Assembly (NCBI GenBank): GCA_021390615.1
Contig: JAJEJU010000024.1
Span: 1,240,001-1,304,000 of the forward strand
Source of the DNA: Rhodanobacteraceae bacterium ZG21-1
Lineage (GTDB): Bacteria > Pseudomonadota > Gammaproteobacteria > Xanthomonadales > Rhodanobacteraceae
Direction: 5' to 3'
DNA: 64,000 bases
The translations under genes and the position numbers were made by a program. Under the pieces are notes generated by a model that had not been told where the DNA came from, did no database searches, and worked only from the letters and a program-made list of their open reading frames with translations. This document shows positions 27,246 through 37,821 of the stretch, piece by piece (position 1 is the stretch's first letter; each line of letters begins with the position of its first letter).

Positions 27246-27746
27246 ATGCCAAGAATTCATCTGATCGAAGGTCCGGTCGGCGCCGGCAAGACGACTTATG
27301 CCGCCAGCCTGCGGCGCCAGCACCAAGCCCCTGCACTGATCCTCGACGCCTGGTTCGTGAGGCTCTACAGCCCGGACCGTCCCGCCGAAGGACTGCTGCC
27401 CTGGTACGTGGAAAGAAAGCAGCGCTGCCTTGCGCAGATCTGGACGACCGCGCTGGAGATTCTCGGCGCCGGGCACGATGTCGTGCTCGAGCTCGGGTTG
27501 GTGGAGCGGGCCAGTCGCGAGCATTTCTATGCGCAGGCCGAGCAGGCCGGCTACCCGTTGACGCTCTATGTGCTCGATGCGCCGCGCGAGGTTCGGCGCG
27601 AGCGGGTCAAGGCGCGGAATCGCGACAAAGGCGCCACCTATGCCATGGAAGTGCCCGATGCCTTCTTCGAAATGGCGAGCGATCGCTGGGAACCGCTCGA
27701 CGCACTCGAGCTGGAGTTCCAGGACGTGCGCATGGTCTCCGAGTAG
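27246..27746 (+). CDS. P-loop ATP-binding protein, kinase-like (AAA_33/zeta-toxin fold)
   Basis: A 166-aa small P-loop protein with Walker A GPVGAGKT near residue 9-16 and a lid-type region DAPREVRRERVKARNRDKG typical of small-molecule kinases (gluconate kinase, chloramphenicol phosphotransferase and zeta-toxin relatives). The phosphate acceptor is unknown. No antitoxin partner is present. It starts 100 bp after the retropepsin gene, without an obvious ribosome site. Confidence 0.8.
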   Translation: MPRIHLIEGPVGAGKTTYAASLRRQHQAPALILDAWFVRLYSPDRPAEGLLPWYVERKQRCLAQIWTTALEILGAGHDVVLELGLVERASREHFYAQAEQAGYPLTLYVLDAPREVRRERVKARNRDKGATYAMEVPDAFFEMASDRWEPLDALELEFQDVRMVSE

Positions 27747-28034
27747 GCAGGGATTTCCGGGCGCGAGATCAGCGGCTGAGCCGTGCCCACGCAGACGAGC
27801 GATGCGTTTCGGAAAAGCTTGCGACGAAATGTCGATGCTTCGGTGGCTGCCATCTCGGTGCAGGGGCCGCGCACATCGTTTGGCTCCTGCAAGCGATATC
27901 TTCAACGTGGCAGAAGCATGGCGGGCTGTGGAATGCGATCTATTCTCACAAGTCATCTGAGATTACGTTGGCGCGGTTAGCATCGCTGCCGTTCCGTCGT
28001 GCGCTCACGGCGGTGAATCGCCAGGGAGATTGCC

Positions 28035-28367
28035 ATGTCCGAGCATGAAGAGATCGAATCGCGCCGCCGTTTCCTGAAACTTGCCGCCGGCACGGCGGTA
28101 GTCGCGGCCGTCATCGGCAGCGGCCTGCCACGCACGGCGCGCGCGCAGGATCTGCCGCACGTCGCCGAGACCGACCCTACCGCCAAGGCGCTGGGTTACG
28201 TCGAGGATGCCGCCACCACCAAGGATGCCAAGCATCAGGTCGGCGACGCCTGCAGCAGCTGCCAGTTCTATTCGGGCGGCGCCAGCGGTTACGGCCCCTG
28301 CCAGATCTTCCCGGGCAAGGCGGTCAACGCGAAAGGCTGGTGCGTTTCGTATTCCCGCAAGAGTTGA
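28035..28367 (+). CDS. High-potential iron-sulfur protein (HiPIP)
   Basis: A 110-aa periplasmic electron carrier with one [4Fe-4S] cluster. The twin-arginine signal (SRRRFLKLAAGTAVVAAV) directs folded export by Tat. The four cluster cysteines are in CSSCQF, GPCQIFPG and GWCVSY, in the HiPIP spacing. The preceding 27747-28034 region has no gene. A hairpin terminator follows directly. Confidence 0.95.
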   Translation: MSEHEEIESRRRFLKLAAGTAVVAAVIGSGLPRTARAQDLPHVAETDPTAKALGYVEDAATTKDAKHQVGDACSSCQFYSGGASGYGPCQIFPGKAVNAKGWCVSYSRKS

Positions 28368-28375
28368 GCGACATC

Positions 28376-28400
28376 AGGGCCGGCCGATGCCGGCCCTTTC
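28376..28400 (+). terminator. Terminator after HiPIP gene
   Basis: AGGGCCGGC pairs with GCCGGCCCT around a CGAT loop, followed by a short T-rich stretch. It begins 9 bp after the HiPIP stop. Confidence 0.75.
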
Positions 28401-28940
28401 ACTTTGATCTGCGCGAACGCAAATCGAGCGTGAGCAACAGCCAGCTTGAGCGTCGCGTGCTTGGTACAGGCATTCGACGGCGATCGAAGGCAGGCTCTCG
28501 CTGCATCGGCGCGTCTCTGTTTGGCAGCGTCGAGTCGTGCTTCGTGGATTCCAGGGCGAGTCCGTGCGCATGGCTGCGCTCAATGCGGCAGCTAGCCCAG
28601 CCATCGCGCTGATGCTTGGCCCTGGGTTTGAACGCGGCCAGCAAGGAACCGTCGTTCGGCATGAGCCTGACCAGCTTTCTACGATGGCCGCCGGCGCGTT
28701 TCCGCTGCGGTGTACACGACAGCATCTTTTTCGGCCATGACCGATGGGTCGTGGCTTGAGGCCAGTCGTGGCGGGTCGTCTCCATATGCACCTGGAGTCG
28801 GAGTCGCTGCGTGCTGCAGCCCTTGCCGCTGGCGACGGTCAGGCCTGGCGGAAATCCAAGTGCGAGCAGCACGAAGCTGAGCCGGCGTCGCTGAGCTGAC
28901 GTGGACGCATGCGGCGAGCGCCTGTGCCGACATCCCTCGC
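28401..28940. other. Intergenic region without a recognised gene
   Basis: About 540 bp between the HiPIP terminator and the terminator of the thiolase operon. A 185-codon frame on the minus strand crosses it but lacks a ribosome site and domain similarity, and its composition is not coding-like. Confidence 0.5.
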
Positions 28941-28971
28941 AAAAACGGCGCCGCAATGCCTGCGGCGCCGT
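28941..28971 (-). terminator. Rho-independent terminator of the fad operon
   Basis: On the minus strand, ACGGCGCCGC pairs with GCGGCGCCGT around a 7-base loop and is followed by TTTTT. It lies 25 bp after the thiolase stop. Confidence 0.9.
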
Positions 28972-28995
28972 GTGGTCTTGCCAGGGTGCTTACAA

Positions 28996-30201
28996 TCAGA
29001 GCGCTTCGAAAATACCCGCCGCGCCCATGCCGGTGCCGATGCACATGGTCACCATGCCGTACTTCTGCTTGCGCCGGCGCAGACCGTGCAGCAGGGTGGC
29101 GACGCGCACCGCGCCGGTGGCGCCCAGCGGATGGCCCAGCGCGATCGCGCCGCCCAGCGGGTTGACCTTGGCGGTATCCAGGCCGAGGTCGCCGATCACC
29201 GCCAGCGCCTGCGCGGCAAAGGCTTCGTTGAGCTCGATCCAGTCCAGCTGATCCTGGCGGATGCCGGTCTGCTTGAGCGCCTTCGGAATCGCTTCCTTCG
29301 GGCCGATGCCCATGATCTCGGGCTTCACGCCGGCCACCGAGTAGCCGACGAAGCGAGCCAGCGGGGTCAGGCCGTAGTCCTTGATCGCCTGCTCGCTGGC
29401 CAGCAGCACGGCGCCGGCGCCGTCCGAGGTCTGCGAGGAATTGCCGGCGGTGACGGTGCCGCCGAACTGGCCGTTGCGGAACACCGTCTTCAGCTTGGCC
29501 AGCACGTCCGGCGTGGTGCCGGCGCGGGGGCCTTCGTCGGTGTCGATCAGGCGACTGTCGGTCTTGATGCCGCGGCCGGCCAGGTCCGGATAGTGGTCGT
29601 CGAGCTGGAACGGGGTGATCTCGTCCTTGAACTCGCCGGCGGCGATCGCGGCGAGCGCGCGGCGGTGGCTTTCCACCGAGAAGGCGTCCTGCTGCTCGCG
29701 GCTGACCTTCCACTGCTTGGCCACGTTCTCGGCGGTGATGCCCATGCCGTAGGCGATGCCGATGTGCTCGTTGTCGAAGATGCCGGGGTTCATCGCCACC
29801 TTGTGGCCCATCATCGGCACCATGCTCATGCTCTCGGTGCCGCCGGCAAGCATCAGGTCGGCCTCGCCGAGGCGGATGCGGTCGGCGGCCATCGCCACGG
29901 CCTGCAGGCCCGACGAGCAGAAGCGGTTCACGGTGACCGCCGGCACGGTGTCGGGCAGGCCGGCCAGCAGCACGCCGATGCGCGCCACGTTCATGCCTTG
30001 CTCGGCCTCCGGCATGGCGCAGCCGATGATGGCGTCGCCGATGCGGTGCGGGTCGATGCCGGGCGCCTGCTTCAGCACGGCGCGCAGCACGTGGGCGAGC
30101 ATGTCGTCCGGGCGGGTGTTGCGGAACACGCCGCGCGGCGCCTTGCCGACCGGGGTGCGGGTGGCGGCGACGATGTAGGCGTCTTGCACTTGCTTAGTCA
30201 T
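28996..30201 (-). CDS. fadA: Acetyl-CoA C-acyltransferase (thiolase, FadA)
   Basis: A 401-aa thiolase catalysing the last step of fatty-acid beta-oxidation. The acyl-accepting cysteine is C95 in NRFCSSGLQ; GHPLGATGA and CIGTGMGAAG near the C-terminus supply the catalytic His and second Cys. Length is typical. It starts 58 bp after the multifunctional FadN-like gene on the same strand, forming the usual hydratase/dehydrogenase-thiolase pair. Confidence 0.95.
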   Translation of the reverse strand: MTKQVQDAYIVAATRTPVGKAPRGVFRNTRPDDMLAHVLRAVLKQAPGIDPHRIGDAIIGCAMPEAEQGMNVARIGVLLAGLPDTVPAVTVNRFCSSGLQAVAMAADRIRLGEADLMLAGGTESMSMVPMMGHKVAMNPGIFDNEHIGIAYGMGITAENVAKQWKVSREQQDAFSVESHRRALAAIAAGEFKDEITPFQLDDHYPDLAGRGIKTDSRLIDTDEGPRAGTTPDVLAKLKTVFRNGQFGGTVTAGNSSQTSDGAGAVLLASEQAIKDYGLTPLARFVGYSVAGVKPEIMGIGPKEAIPKALKQTGIRQDQLDWIELNEAFAAQALAVIGDLGLDTAKVNPLGGAIALGHPLGATGAVRVATLLHGLRRRKQKYGMVTMCIGTGMGAAGIFEAL

Positions 30202-30259
30202 GGAAGGTGTCCTCTAGGAAATGTCGGAAAGGGAAGGGGCGTCAGTCGTCCGCTTTCCG

Positions 30260-32662
30260 TCAGTTCCGCAGCGGTTTGCCGGTGGTCATGGTGTGGGCGA
30301 TGCGGGCCTGGGTCTTCTCGGTCTGCGCCAGCTCCACGAAGTGCTTGCGCTCCAGTTCGAGCAGCCAGGCCTCGTCGACCAGCGAGCCGCGCTCGATCGC
30401 GCCGCCGCTCAAGGTGTCGGCGATGCGCGTGGCGATCGCCACGTCGTGCTCGGAGGCGAAGTAGCCGGCCTGCAGATTGGCCAGCGAGGCGCGGAAGGTG
30501 GCCGTGCCGACATCGCCGGCCACCGGGATGTTGCGCTCGTACAGCGGCGGCCGCCAGCCGCTTTCGGCGAGGCTGCGCGCGACCTGCTTGGCCACGTAGA
30601 GCAGCTCGTAGGCGTTGAACACCACTACGTCGCTGTCGCGCAGCAGGCCGAGCTGCTTGGCTTCCAGCGCGCTGGCGGAGACCTTGGCCATCGCCACCGT
30701 CTCGAACACCTTCTTCAGTTCCTCGAACGGATCGGCCGGGTTGGCCTTGGCGGCGCGGATCGCCAGTTCATGCAGACCGCCGCCGGCGGGCAGCAGGCCC
30801 ACGCCGGCCTCGACCAGGCCGATGTAGCTTTCCAGCGCCGCCACGGTGCGCGCCGAATGCATCTGGAATTCGCAGCCGCCGCCCAGCGCCAGGCCGCGCA
30901 CCGCCGAGACCACCGGCACCAGCGAGTGCTTGACGCGCATGCTGGTGCGCTGGAAGTTGGCCACCATCTTCTCGAAGTCGTCGAGCTTGCCGGCCTGCAG
31001 CAGGCCCAGCGCGCCCTTCAGGTCGGCGCCGGCCGAGAACGGCTCGCCGGTCTGCCAGATCACCACCGCCTTGAGCTTCTGCTCGGCGATGCCGATGGCT
31101 TCCTGGACGCCGTTGAGCACGTGGTCGTTGACCGTGTTCATCTTGGTCTTGAACGAGATGATGCCGACGCCGTCGTCGCCCAGCGTCCACAGGCGCACGC
31201 CGTCGTTCTCCCACACGGTGGTGCCCTGGTCGAACTTCTCGCCCAGGATCGCGTCCGGGAACAGCTGGCGCGCGTACACCGGATGCTGCGAGCGCGGCTT
31301 GTAGCTGCCGGCGGCGGCGGACCAGGAGCCGTCCTTGCCGTGCACGCCGGTGCGGCCGTCGGTGACCCAGGCCGGCAGCGGCGCCTTGCTCATGGCCTTG
31401 CCGGCGGCGATGTCTTCCTCGATCCACTTGGCCACCTGCTGCCAGCCGGAGGCCTGCCAGGTCTCGAACGGGCCGAGCTTCCAGCCGTAGCCCCAGCGGA
31501 TCGCGAAATCGACGTCGCGCGCGGTGTCGGCGATGTCGGCCAGGTGATAGGCGGTGTAGTGGAACACGTCGCGGAAGCCGGCCCACAGGAACTGCGCCTG
31601 CGGGTCGCTGGAGGCGCGCAGCTTGGCGAACTTCTCGGCGGGGTCCTTGATCGCCAGGATCGCGGCCACCTCGTCGGAGGGCTTCTGCTCGGACGCGCGA
31701 TAGTCGCGCTTGGCCACGTCGAGCACCACGATGTCCTTGCCGGCCTTCTTGTAGAAGCCGGCGCCGGTCTTCTGGCCCAGCGCGCCCTGGTCGATCAGAC
31801 CCTGCAGCCAGACCGGCGCCTTGAAGTACTGGTGCCAGGGGTCGTCGGGCAAGGTGTCGGCCATGGTCTTGATGACGTGCGCCATGGTGTCCAGGCCGAC
31901 CACGTCGGCGGTGCGGTAGGTGGCGCTCTTCGGGCGTCCCAGCGCCGGGCCGGTCAGGGCGTCGACGGTGTCGAAGCCGAGCTTGAACTGCTCGGTGTGG
32001 TACATCGCCGCCAGCATCGAGAACACGCCGATGCGGTTGCCGATGAAGTTCGGGGTGTCCTTGGCGTAGACCACGCCCTTGCCCACGGTGGTGGTCAGGA
32101 ACGCTTCCAGCCCATCCAGCACGCCCTTGTCGGTCAGCTTGGTGGGAATCAGCTCGACCAGGTGCATGTAGCGCGGCGGATTGAAGAAGTGCACGCCGGT
32201 GAAACGGTGGCGCAGCTGTTCCGGCAGCGCTTCGGCCAGGTTATTGATCGACAGGCCGGAGGTGTTGCTGGCCAGTACGGCGGTGGCCGACACGTGCGGC
32301 GCGATCTTCTTGTACAGGTCCAGCTTCCAGTCCATCCGTTCGGCGATCGCCTCGATCACCAGGTCGACGTCCTTGAGCTGGTCCAGATCCTCGTCGTAGT
32401 TGGCCGGGATGATCGCCGCGCCCAGGTTCTTGTCGGCCAGCGGCGCCGGCGACAGCTTGGCCAGGTTGGCGATGGCCTTGATCGCGATGCCGCTCTTCGG
32501 GCCTTCCTTCGAGGGCAGGTCGAACAGCACGGTCTCGACCCCGGCATTGGTCAGGTGCGCGGCGATCTGCGCGCCCATGACGCCGGCGCCGAGCACCGCG
32601 GCCTTGCGGATGCGCAGTGCCGCTGGGGTTTGCGCCGATGGGGTGGGCGTGGTTGCAGTCAT
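30260..32662 (-). CDS. 3-hydroxyacyl-CoA dehydrogenase/enoyl-CoA hydratase, FadN-like
   Basis: An 800-aa bifunctional beta-oxidation enzyme. The domain order is dehydrogenase first (NAD motif GAGVMGAQIA about residue 25, FFNPPRYMHLVELIP, then the C-terminal dehydrogenase domains) and crotonase-fold hydratase last (about residues 480-700; FSAGADLKGAL, LALGGGCEFQMHSARTVA, EAGVGLLPAGGG). This order matches B. subtilis FadN and differs from E. coli FadB, where the hydratase is N-terminal. ATG 32662 has GGAG 6 bp upstream. It sits between the PsrA-like regulator and the thiolase, all on the minus strand. Confidence 0.93.
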   Translation of the reverse strand: MTATTPTPSAQTPAALRIRKAAVLGAGVMGAQIAAHLTNAGVETVLFDLPSKEGPKSGIAIKAIANLAKLSPAPLADKNLGAAIIPANYDEDLDQLKDVDLVIEAIAERMDWKLDLYKKIAPHVSATAVLASNTSGLSINNLAEALPEQLRHRFTGVHFFNPPRYMHLVELIPTKLTDKGVLDGLEAFLTTTVGKGVVYAKDTPNFIGNRIGVFSMLAAMYHTEQFKLGFDTVDALTGPALGRPKSATYRTADVVGLDTMAHVIKTMADTLPDDPWHQYFKAPVWLQGLIDQGALGQKTGAGFYKKAGKDIVVLDVAKRDYRASEQKPSDEVAAILAIKDPAEKFAKLRASSDPQAQFLWAGFRDVFHYTAYHLADIADTARDVDFAIRWGYGWKLGPFETWQASGWQQVAKWIEEDIAAGKAMSKAPLPAWVTDGRTGVHGKDGSWSAAAGSYKPRSQHPVYARQLFPDAILGEKFDQGTTVWENDGVRLWTLGDDGVGIISFKTKMNTVNDHVLNGVQEAIGIAEQKLKAVVIWQTGEPFSAGADLKGALGLLQAGKLDDFEKMVANFQRTSMRVKHSLVPVVSAVRGLALGGGCEFQMHSARTVAALESYIGLVEAGVGLLPAGGGLHELAIRAAKANPADPFEELKKVFETVAMAKVSASALEAKQLGLLRDSDVVVFNAYELLYVAKQVARSLAESGWRPPLYERNIPVAGDVGTATFRASLANLQAGYFASEHDVAIATRIADTLSGGAIERGSLVDEAWLLELERKHFVELAQTEKTQARIAHTMTTGKPLRN

Positions 32663-32739
32663 TGGATTCTCCGGAGGTGCGAATGCCATGGGACGGTGGA
32701 TGGACTATGCAGCGCGGACGGGACAGGCAGGTGTCAGCG

Positions 32740-33357
32740 CTAGGGATGACTGAGCCCGGCCGCGGAAAAGCGGATCAGGTGGGTAATGGTCTGTTCGCGG
32801 TGCGCCTGCTCGCTGACCCCGCTCTGTCGCCGGATCAGGCCGAAGCCGGACATCGCATGGGTCAGCGCGCCGGTGACCAGGTCGATCCGCCAGTACAGCT
32901 CGGCCTTGCCCAGATGGGGCAGCAGGCGGGCGAATTCGGCAGTGAACTGCCGGATCACATGGCCGTAGTTGTCCGACAGGAACTGCCGCAGGGTATCGTC
33001 GTGCTCGGCGAAGGCGCGCGCCAGCACGCGCATGAAGAGGGCGCCGTGGTCGTCGTGGGACAGCTCCAGCGCAGGCCGGATGAAGGCATCGAGCACGTCT
33101 TCCACGGTGGTCGAAGGCTGACCGGCGATGCGCGCCAGGGCTTCCAGGCGGTGCGCGTTCAGCGCGTCCAGGCGGCGCCGGAACACCTCTTCGACCAGTT
33201 TGTCCTTGGAGCCGAAGTGGTAATTGACCGCGGCCAGGTTGACGCCGGCGGCGGACGTCAACTGGCGCAGCGAGGCGCCGTCGAAGCCGCGTTGGGCGAA
33301 CAGCGCCTCGGCGGCGGCCAGGATGCGTTCGCGGGTGGAAGGGCTGGAACCGTTCAA
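32740..33357 (-). CDS. TetR-family regulator, PsrA-like fatty-acid-responsive repressor
   Basis: A 205-aa regulator. The N-terminal helix-turn-helix (RERILAAAEALFAQRGFDGASL, then SAAGVNLAAVNYHFGSKDKLVEEVF) closely resembles Pseudomonas PsrA, which releases DNA upon binding long-chain acyl ligands. The C-terminal domain is helical. No ATG is available; TTG 33357 gives the family-typical N-terminus, while an in-frame TTG at 33390 lies inside an operator. The two palindromes upstream and the downstream fadN-fadA genes suggest autoregulation and control of beta-oxidation. Confidence 0.85.
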   Translation of the reverse strand: MNGSSPSTRERILAAAEALFAQRGFDGASLRQLTSAAGVNLAAVNYHFGSKDKLVEEVFRRRLDALNAHRLEALARIAGQPSTTVEDVLDAFIRPALELSHDDHGALFMRVLARAFAEHDDTLRQFLSDNYGHVIRQFTAEFARLLPHLGKAELYWRIDLVTGALTHAMSGFGLIRRQSGVSEQAHREQTITHLIRFSAAGLSHP

Positions 33358-33386
33358 GCGTGCAGTCCGTTCGGCGGGTGCTGGAG

Positions 33387-33443
33387 TCAAACGATCGTTT
33401 GAGGATACGCGACATCCTTTCGAGCCGTCAAACGATCGTTTGA
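33387..33443. promoter_or_regulatory. Two PsrA-type operators
   Basis: The 16-bp perfect palindrome TCAAACGATCGTTTGA occurs twice, at 33387-33402 and 33428-33443, with centres 41 bp apart. The core fits the PsrA half-site layout (AAAC-N4-GTTT). The first copy is just upstream of the regulator start, so the operon would be autorepressed; ndk, divergent, starts 149 bp away. Confidence 0.85.
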
Positions 33444-33591
33444 TGCCTCGCGCGGACGGTTCCAGTTCGAGCTGGAATCTGTCAAACTTTCGTGAGCTAA
33501 ATCCCCGTATCCACGTTGGATTTGGACTACGTTGCGTCGGCTGAAGGCCGACAGCCTCTTCAACCTTCCAGAATTCCGGAGCAGACCTGTC

Positions 33592-34017
33592 ATGGCGCTG
33601 GAGCGCACCCTTTCCATCATCAAGCCCGACGCCGTCGCCAAGAATGTGATTGGCGAGATCTATGCCCGCTTCGAAAAGGCCGGCCTGAAGATCGTTGCCG
33701 CGAAGCAGAAGCAGCTGTCCCGCCAGGAAGCCGAGGGCTTCTATGCGGTGCACAAAGAGCGCCCGTTCTTCAAGGCGCTGGTCGACTTCATGATCTCCGG
33801 TCCGGTGATGATCCAGGTGCTCGAAGGCCAGGGCGCGGTGCTGAAGAACCGCGAGCTGATGGGCGCCACCAACCCGAAGGAAGCCGCGCCGGGCACGATT
33901 CGCGCGGATTTCGCCGATTCCATCGACGCCAATGCCGTGCACGGTTCCGACGCGGCCGAGACGGCTGCGGTCGAGATCGCCTATTTCTTCGCCTCCACCG
34001 AAGTGCACAGCCGGTAA
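33592..34017 (+). CDS. ndk: Nucleoside diphosphate kinase
   Basis: A 141-aa enzyme that equilibrates nucleoside di- and triphosphates through a phosphohistidine. The conserved N-terminus ([17 protein letters not shown]) is intact and the active-site histidine lies in the block [11 protein letters not shown] 33592 is supported by GGAG at 33578-33581 and by family length. It opens the conserved ndk-rlmN-pilF-rodZ order. Confidence 0.97.
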   Translation: MALERTLSIIKPDAVAKNVIGEIYARFEKAGLKIVAAKQKQLSRQEAEGFYAVHKERPFFKALVDFMISGPVMIQVLEGQGAVLKNRELMGATNPKEAAPGTIRADFADSIDANAVHGSDAAETAAVEIAYFFASTEVHSR

Positions 34018-34099
34018 TTTGCGTCTGTCCGCGAACGCGATGATCAAGCAGCGATCATCCATCCGCATTCCTCACCCAAAGCCAGCAGACTGAAAGGTT

Positions 34100-35243
<1,144 letters not shown>

Positions 35244-35254
<11 letters not shown>

Positions 35255-36044
35255 ACGCCTGTTGCGATTCGCTGGACTGGCGGCGCTCGGGGCCTTCGCC
35301 GTCAGCGGTTGCGTCACCACGACCCAGAACGGGATGCCGCCGGAGAAGGTGCCGCGCGTCAGCAAGGCCGACCAGGCGCTCGACGGCGCGCGCGTGCACA
35401 CCGAACTCGGCCAGCACTATCTCGAGAACGGCGACCTGCAGAGCGCCAAGGAAAAGCTGTTGCTGGCGGTGCAGTTCGATCCGAACTACGCGCCCGCGCA
35501 TACCGTGTTGGCGGTGGTGTACGAACGCATCAACGACATGCCCGACGCCGAGCAGCATTATCGCCGCGCGGTGGAGCTGGATCCCGCCCGAGGCGGTCCG
35601 AACAACAACCTGGGCGCCTTCCTGTGCAAGGTTGGCCGCCTCGCGGAGGCTGCCCCTTACTTCCAGAAGGCGGTCGAGGATCCGTTCTATCAGACTCCCG
35701 ACGTGGCCTGGACCAACGCCGGCGTCTGCCTGGGCAAGCAGCAGGACATCGCCGGCGCCGAGGCCGACTTCCATCGCGCGCTGGGCATCAATCCCAACAA
35801 CGGCGATGCGCTTTTCCAGCTTGCCAATACGCTTTACCTGAATAACGATGCGCAGCATGCGGTGGCCTTCATCCAGCGTCTCGACGCGCTGGGCCAGCCT
35901 TCGCCGGCCGCGCTGAAGCTAGGCCACGACATTGAAATGCGGTTAGGCAATATGGAAGCTGCCTCCAGTTACAGCCGGCGTCTGCAGAGCCAGTTCCCGG
36001 AGTCGGAACAGGCGCGCGCCCTCGACACCTATACAAGTCCATGA
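35244..36044 (+). CDS. pilF: Type IV pilus biogenesis lipoprotein PilF/PilW
   Basis: A 266-aa outer-membrane lipoprotein pilotin for the PilQ secretin. The lipobox is VSGC (residues 20-23), followed by TPR repeats ([36 protein letters not shown] and more). It overlaps rlmN at the 5' end and shares ATGA with rodZ at the 3' end, so the three are translationally linked. Confidence 0.94.
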
Positions 36045-37009
36045 CATCCCAGCAGCCCCACCAGGCCGGGCAGGAAACCCGGGACCCCGATCTGTTCGGC
36101 CCGATCACGTCACCACAGGACGTCGTCGCGCCGCCCACGGCCAGTTTCGGCAGCCACCTGCGCGCGGCGCGCGAGGCGCGCGGCTTGAGCCTGGAGGCCT
36201 GCGCGCATGCGCTGCGCCTGCCGGTGCGCGTATTGCGCCAGATCGAAAGCGACGAGCACGCGGCCCTCGACCACCAGGTCTATCTGGCCAGCTATCTCGG
36301 CAAGTACGGGCGTTACCTGGGCATCGACGAGTCGAGCATCCAGGCCGCGATCACGACGAGCAAGCGCGCCGAGCCCGAACTGGTGGCGACCGGCGGCATT
36401 TCGCACTCGCGGTACCTGCTTGAGCGCTACGCCACAGCCGCCACCTATGTGGTGCTGACCGCCGTAATCATCGTGCCGGTGGTGTGGCTGGGCCTGCGCG
36501 GCACGCTCGACCACGATGTGGCCCACCTGGCGCCGCTCGATGCCAGCCCGGTGGCCCAGCAGGAAGTGGCCGCCGGCAACAGCCATGCGAGCGCGCCGGC
36601 AACGCTGCCGCAGGTCAGCTCGAGCATCGCCGTGCCGCCGCAGCCGCTGGTCGCTTCGATGGTGCCGAACCTGAGCAACGAGAGCCTGCGTCCCGAGGCG
36701 CCGGCGGCGTCAGCTTCCACGTCTGCGGGCAGCCAGGATGGCGCGCACGGCCTCGTGCTGAGCCTGCCCAGTTCGAGCTGGGTCGAGGTGGTTGCGCAAG
36801 ACGGCTCGCGCCTCGAATACGGTCTGCTGCCGGCCGGCAGCAAAACCTATCGCAGCGATCAGCCGCTGGATGTGCGCATCGGCAACGCGAACGGCGCTCA
36901 GGTGCAACTGGACGGCCAGCCGGTGGCGCTGGACAACTATCGCCACTCCAATGTGGCGCACTTCCGCGTGGTGCTGCAGGACGGCAAGGCCACACCGGCC
37001 GGCTTCTGA
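36041..37009 (+). CDS. rodZ: Cell-shape protein RodZ
   Basis: A 322-aa bitopic membrane protein linking MreB to the wall machinery. The cytoplasmic part has a Cro-like helix-turn-helix of the HTH_25 type (FGSHLRAAREARGLSLEACA..., residues about 34-95), then a transmembrane helix (about residues 133-153), an Ala/Ser/Pro-rich periplasmic linker and a DUF4115 C-terminal beta domain (LSLPSSSWVEVVAQDGSRLEYG). ispG and hisS, which often follow, are absent. Confidence 0.94.
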   Translation: MTSQQPHQAGQETRDPDLFGPITSPQDVVAPPTASFGSHLRAAREARGLSLEACAHALRLPVRVLRQIESDEHAALDHQVYLASYLGKYGRYLGIDESSIQAAITTSKRAEPELVATGGISHSRYLLERYATAATYVVLTAVIIVPVVWLGLRGTLDHDVAHLAPLDASPVAQQEVAAGNSHASAPATLPQVSSSIAVPPQPLVASMVPNLSNESLRPEAPAASASTSAGSQDGAHGLVLSLPSSSWVEVVAQDGSRLEYGLLPAGSKTYRSDQPLDVRIGNANGAQVQLDGQPVALDNYRHSNVAHFRVVLQDGKATPAGF

Positions 37010-37170
37010 GCGACCGTTCGGGAAGCTTGGCGCCCATTCGGGAACCTTGGTCCGGCGCAATCGGTTATGCTTGCGCATTGATCGCGCGCGACCTGCTGCG
37101 CGGTCGCGCTATTCGATGCTTCGCGCCGACCCGGCCAGGGTAGTGCGCGAGGCCCTTTTACGGTGACAGC

Positions 37171-37821
37171 ATGGCTTTCGACGCATACGACGACTACGAA
37201 CAAAGCGAACGCGTACAGAAATGGTTGCGCGAGAACGGCCTTTCCATCGCGGTCGGCATCGGCATCGGCCTGGTCGGGATCTTCGGCTGGCAGCAGTGGC
37301 ATGGCCACAAGAGCGCCCATCAGGCGCAGGCATCGCAGATCTATCAGCTGATGCAGAACGATCTGGCCGCTGGCGCCGAGAGTAATGCCGACGCGATGCT
37401 GGCCCAGCTGCAGCAGGACTACGCGGATACCGCCTATGCGGTTTTCGCGGCCAGCGACCATGCGCAGCAGCTGGTCAAGGCCAAGCAGTTGGACAAGGCA
37501 CAGGTATCGCTGGATTGGGCCGAAGAGCACGCCAAAGACCCGACGTTGAAAGCCCTGGCCCAGCTGCGTGGCGCGCAACTTGAGCTGGCGCGCGACAAGG
37601 CCAGCGACGCCATCGCCTCGCTCGATCGCATGCCGCCGGGCAGCTTCCAGGGCCTGGCGCAGGAACTACGCGGCGACGCGCTGGTCAAGCTAGGACGCCT
37701 GGACGATGCCCGCAAGGCCTATCAGGCCGCCGAGTCGGCGTTGGGCAAAGATGCGCCGCAGGGCGGCGCCTTGCGGATGAAAATTGACGATCTGGCCGTG
37801 GCCGGGAAGCAGGGTGCATGA
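37171..37821 (+). CDS. yfgM: YfgM-family ancillary SecYEG translocon subunit
   Basis: A 216-aa membrane-anchored TPR protein. A short cytoplasmic segment (DDYEQSERVQKWLRENG) precedes one transmembrane helix (about residues 25-47), then TPR-like repeats in the periplasm. In E. coli YfgM binds the Sec translocon and PpiD. The stop overlaps bamB (ATGA at 37818-37821). Confidence 0.93.
   Translation: MAFDAYDDYEQSERVQKWLRENGLSIAVGIGIGLVGIFGWQQWHGHKSAHQAQASQIYQLMQNDLAAGAESNADAMLAQLQQDYADTAYAVFAASDHAQQLVKAKQLDKAQVSLDWAEEHAKDPTLKALAQLRGAQLELARDKASDAIASLDRMPPGSFQGLAQELRGDALVKLGRLDDARKAYQAAESALGKDAPQGGALRMKIDDLAVAGKQGA

Noticed and set aside
28399-28956. 185-codon minus-strand frame in the gap before the thiolase gene
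   Set aside because: No ribosome site, no domain, and it overlaps both flanking terminators.
30221-32743. 840-codon plus-strand frame over the FadN-like gene
   Set aside because: Antisense to a clearly identified enzyme; residue composition is non-protein-like.
32740-34068. A 442-aa minus-strand protein containing the TetR domain at its C-terminus
   Set aside because: The extra N-terminal part is antisense to ndk and crosses both operators; it is a shadow of the ndk gene.
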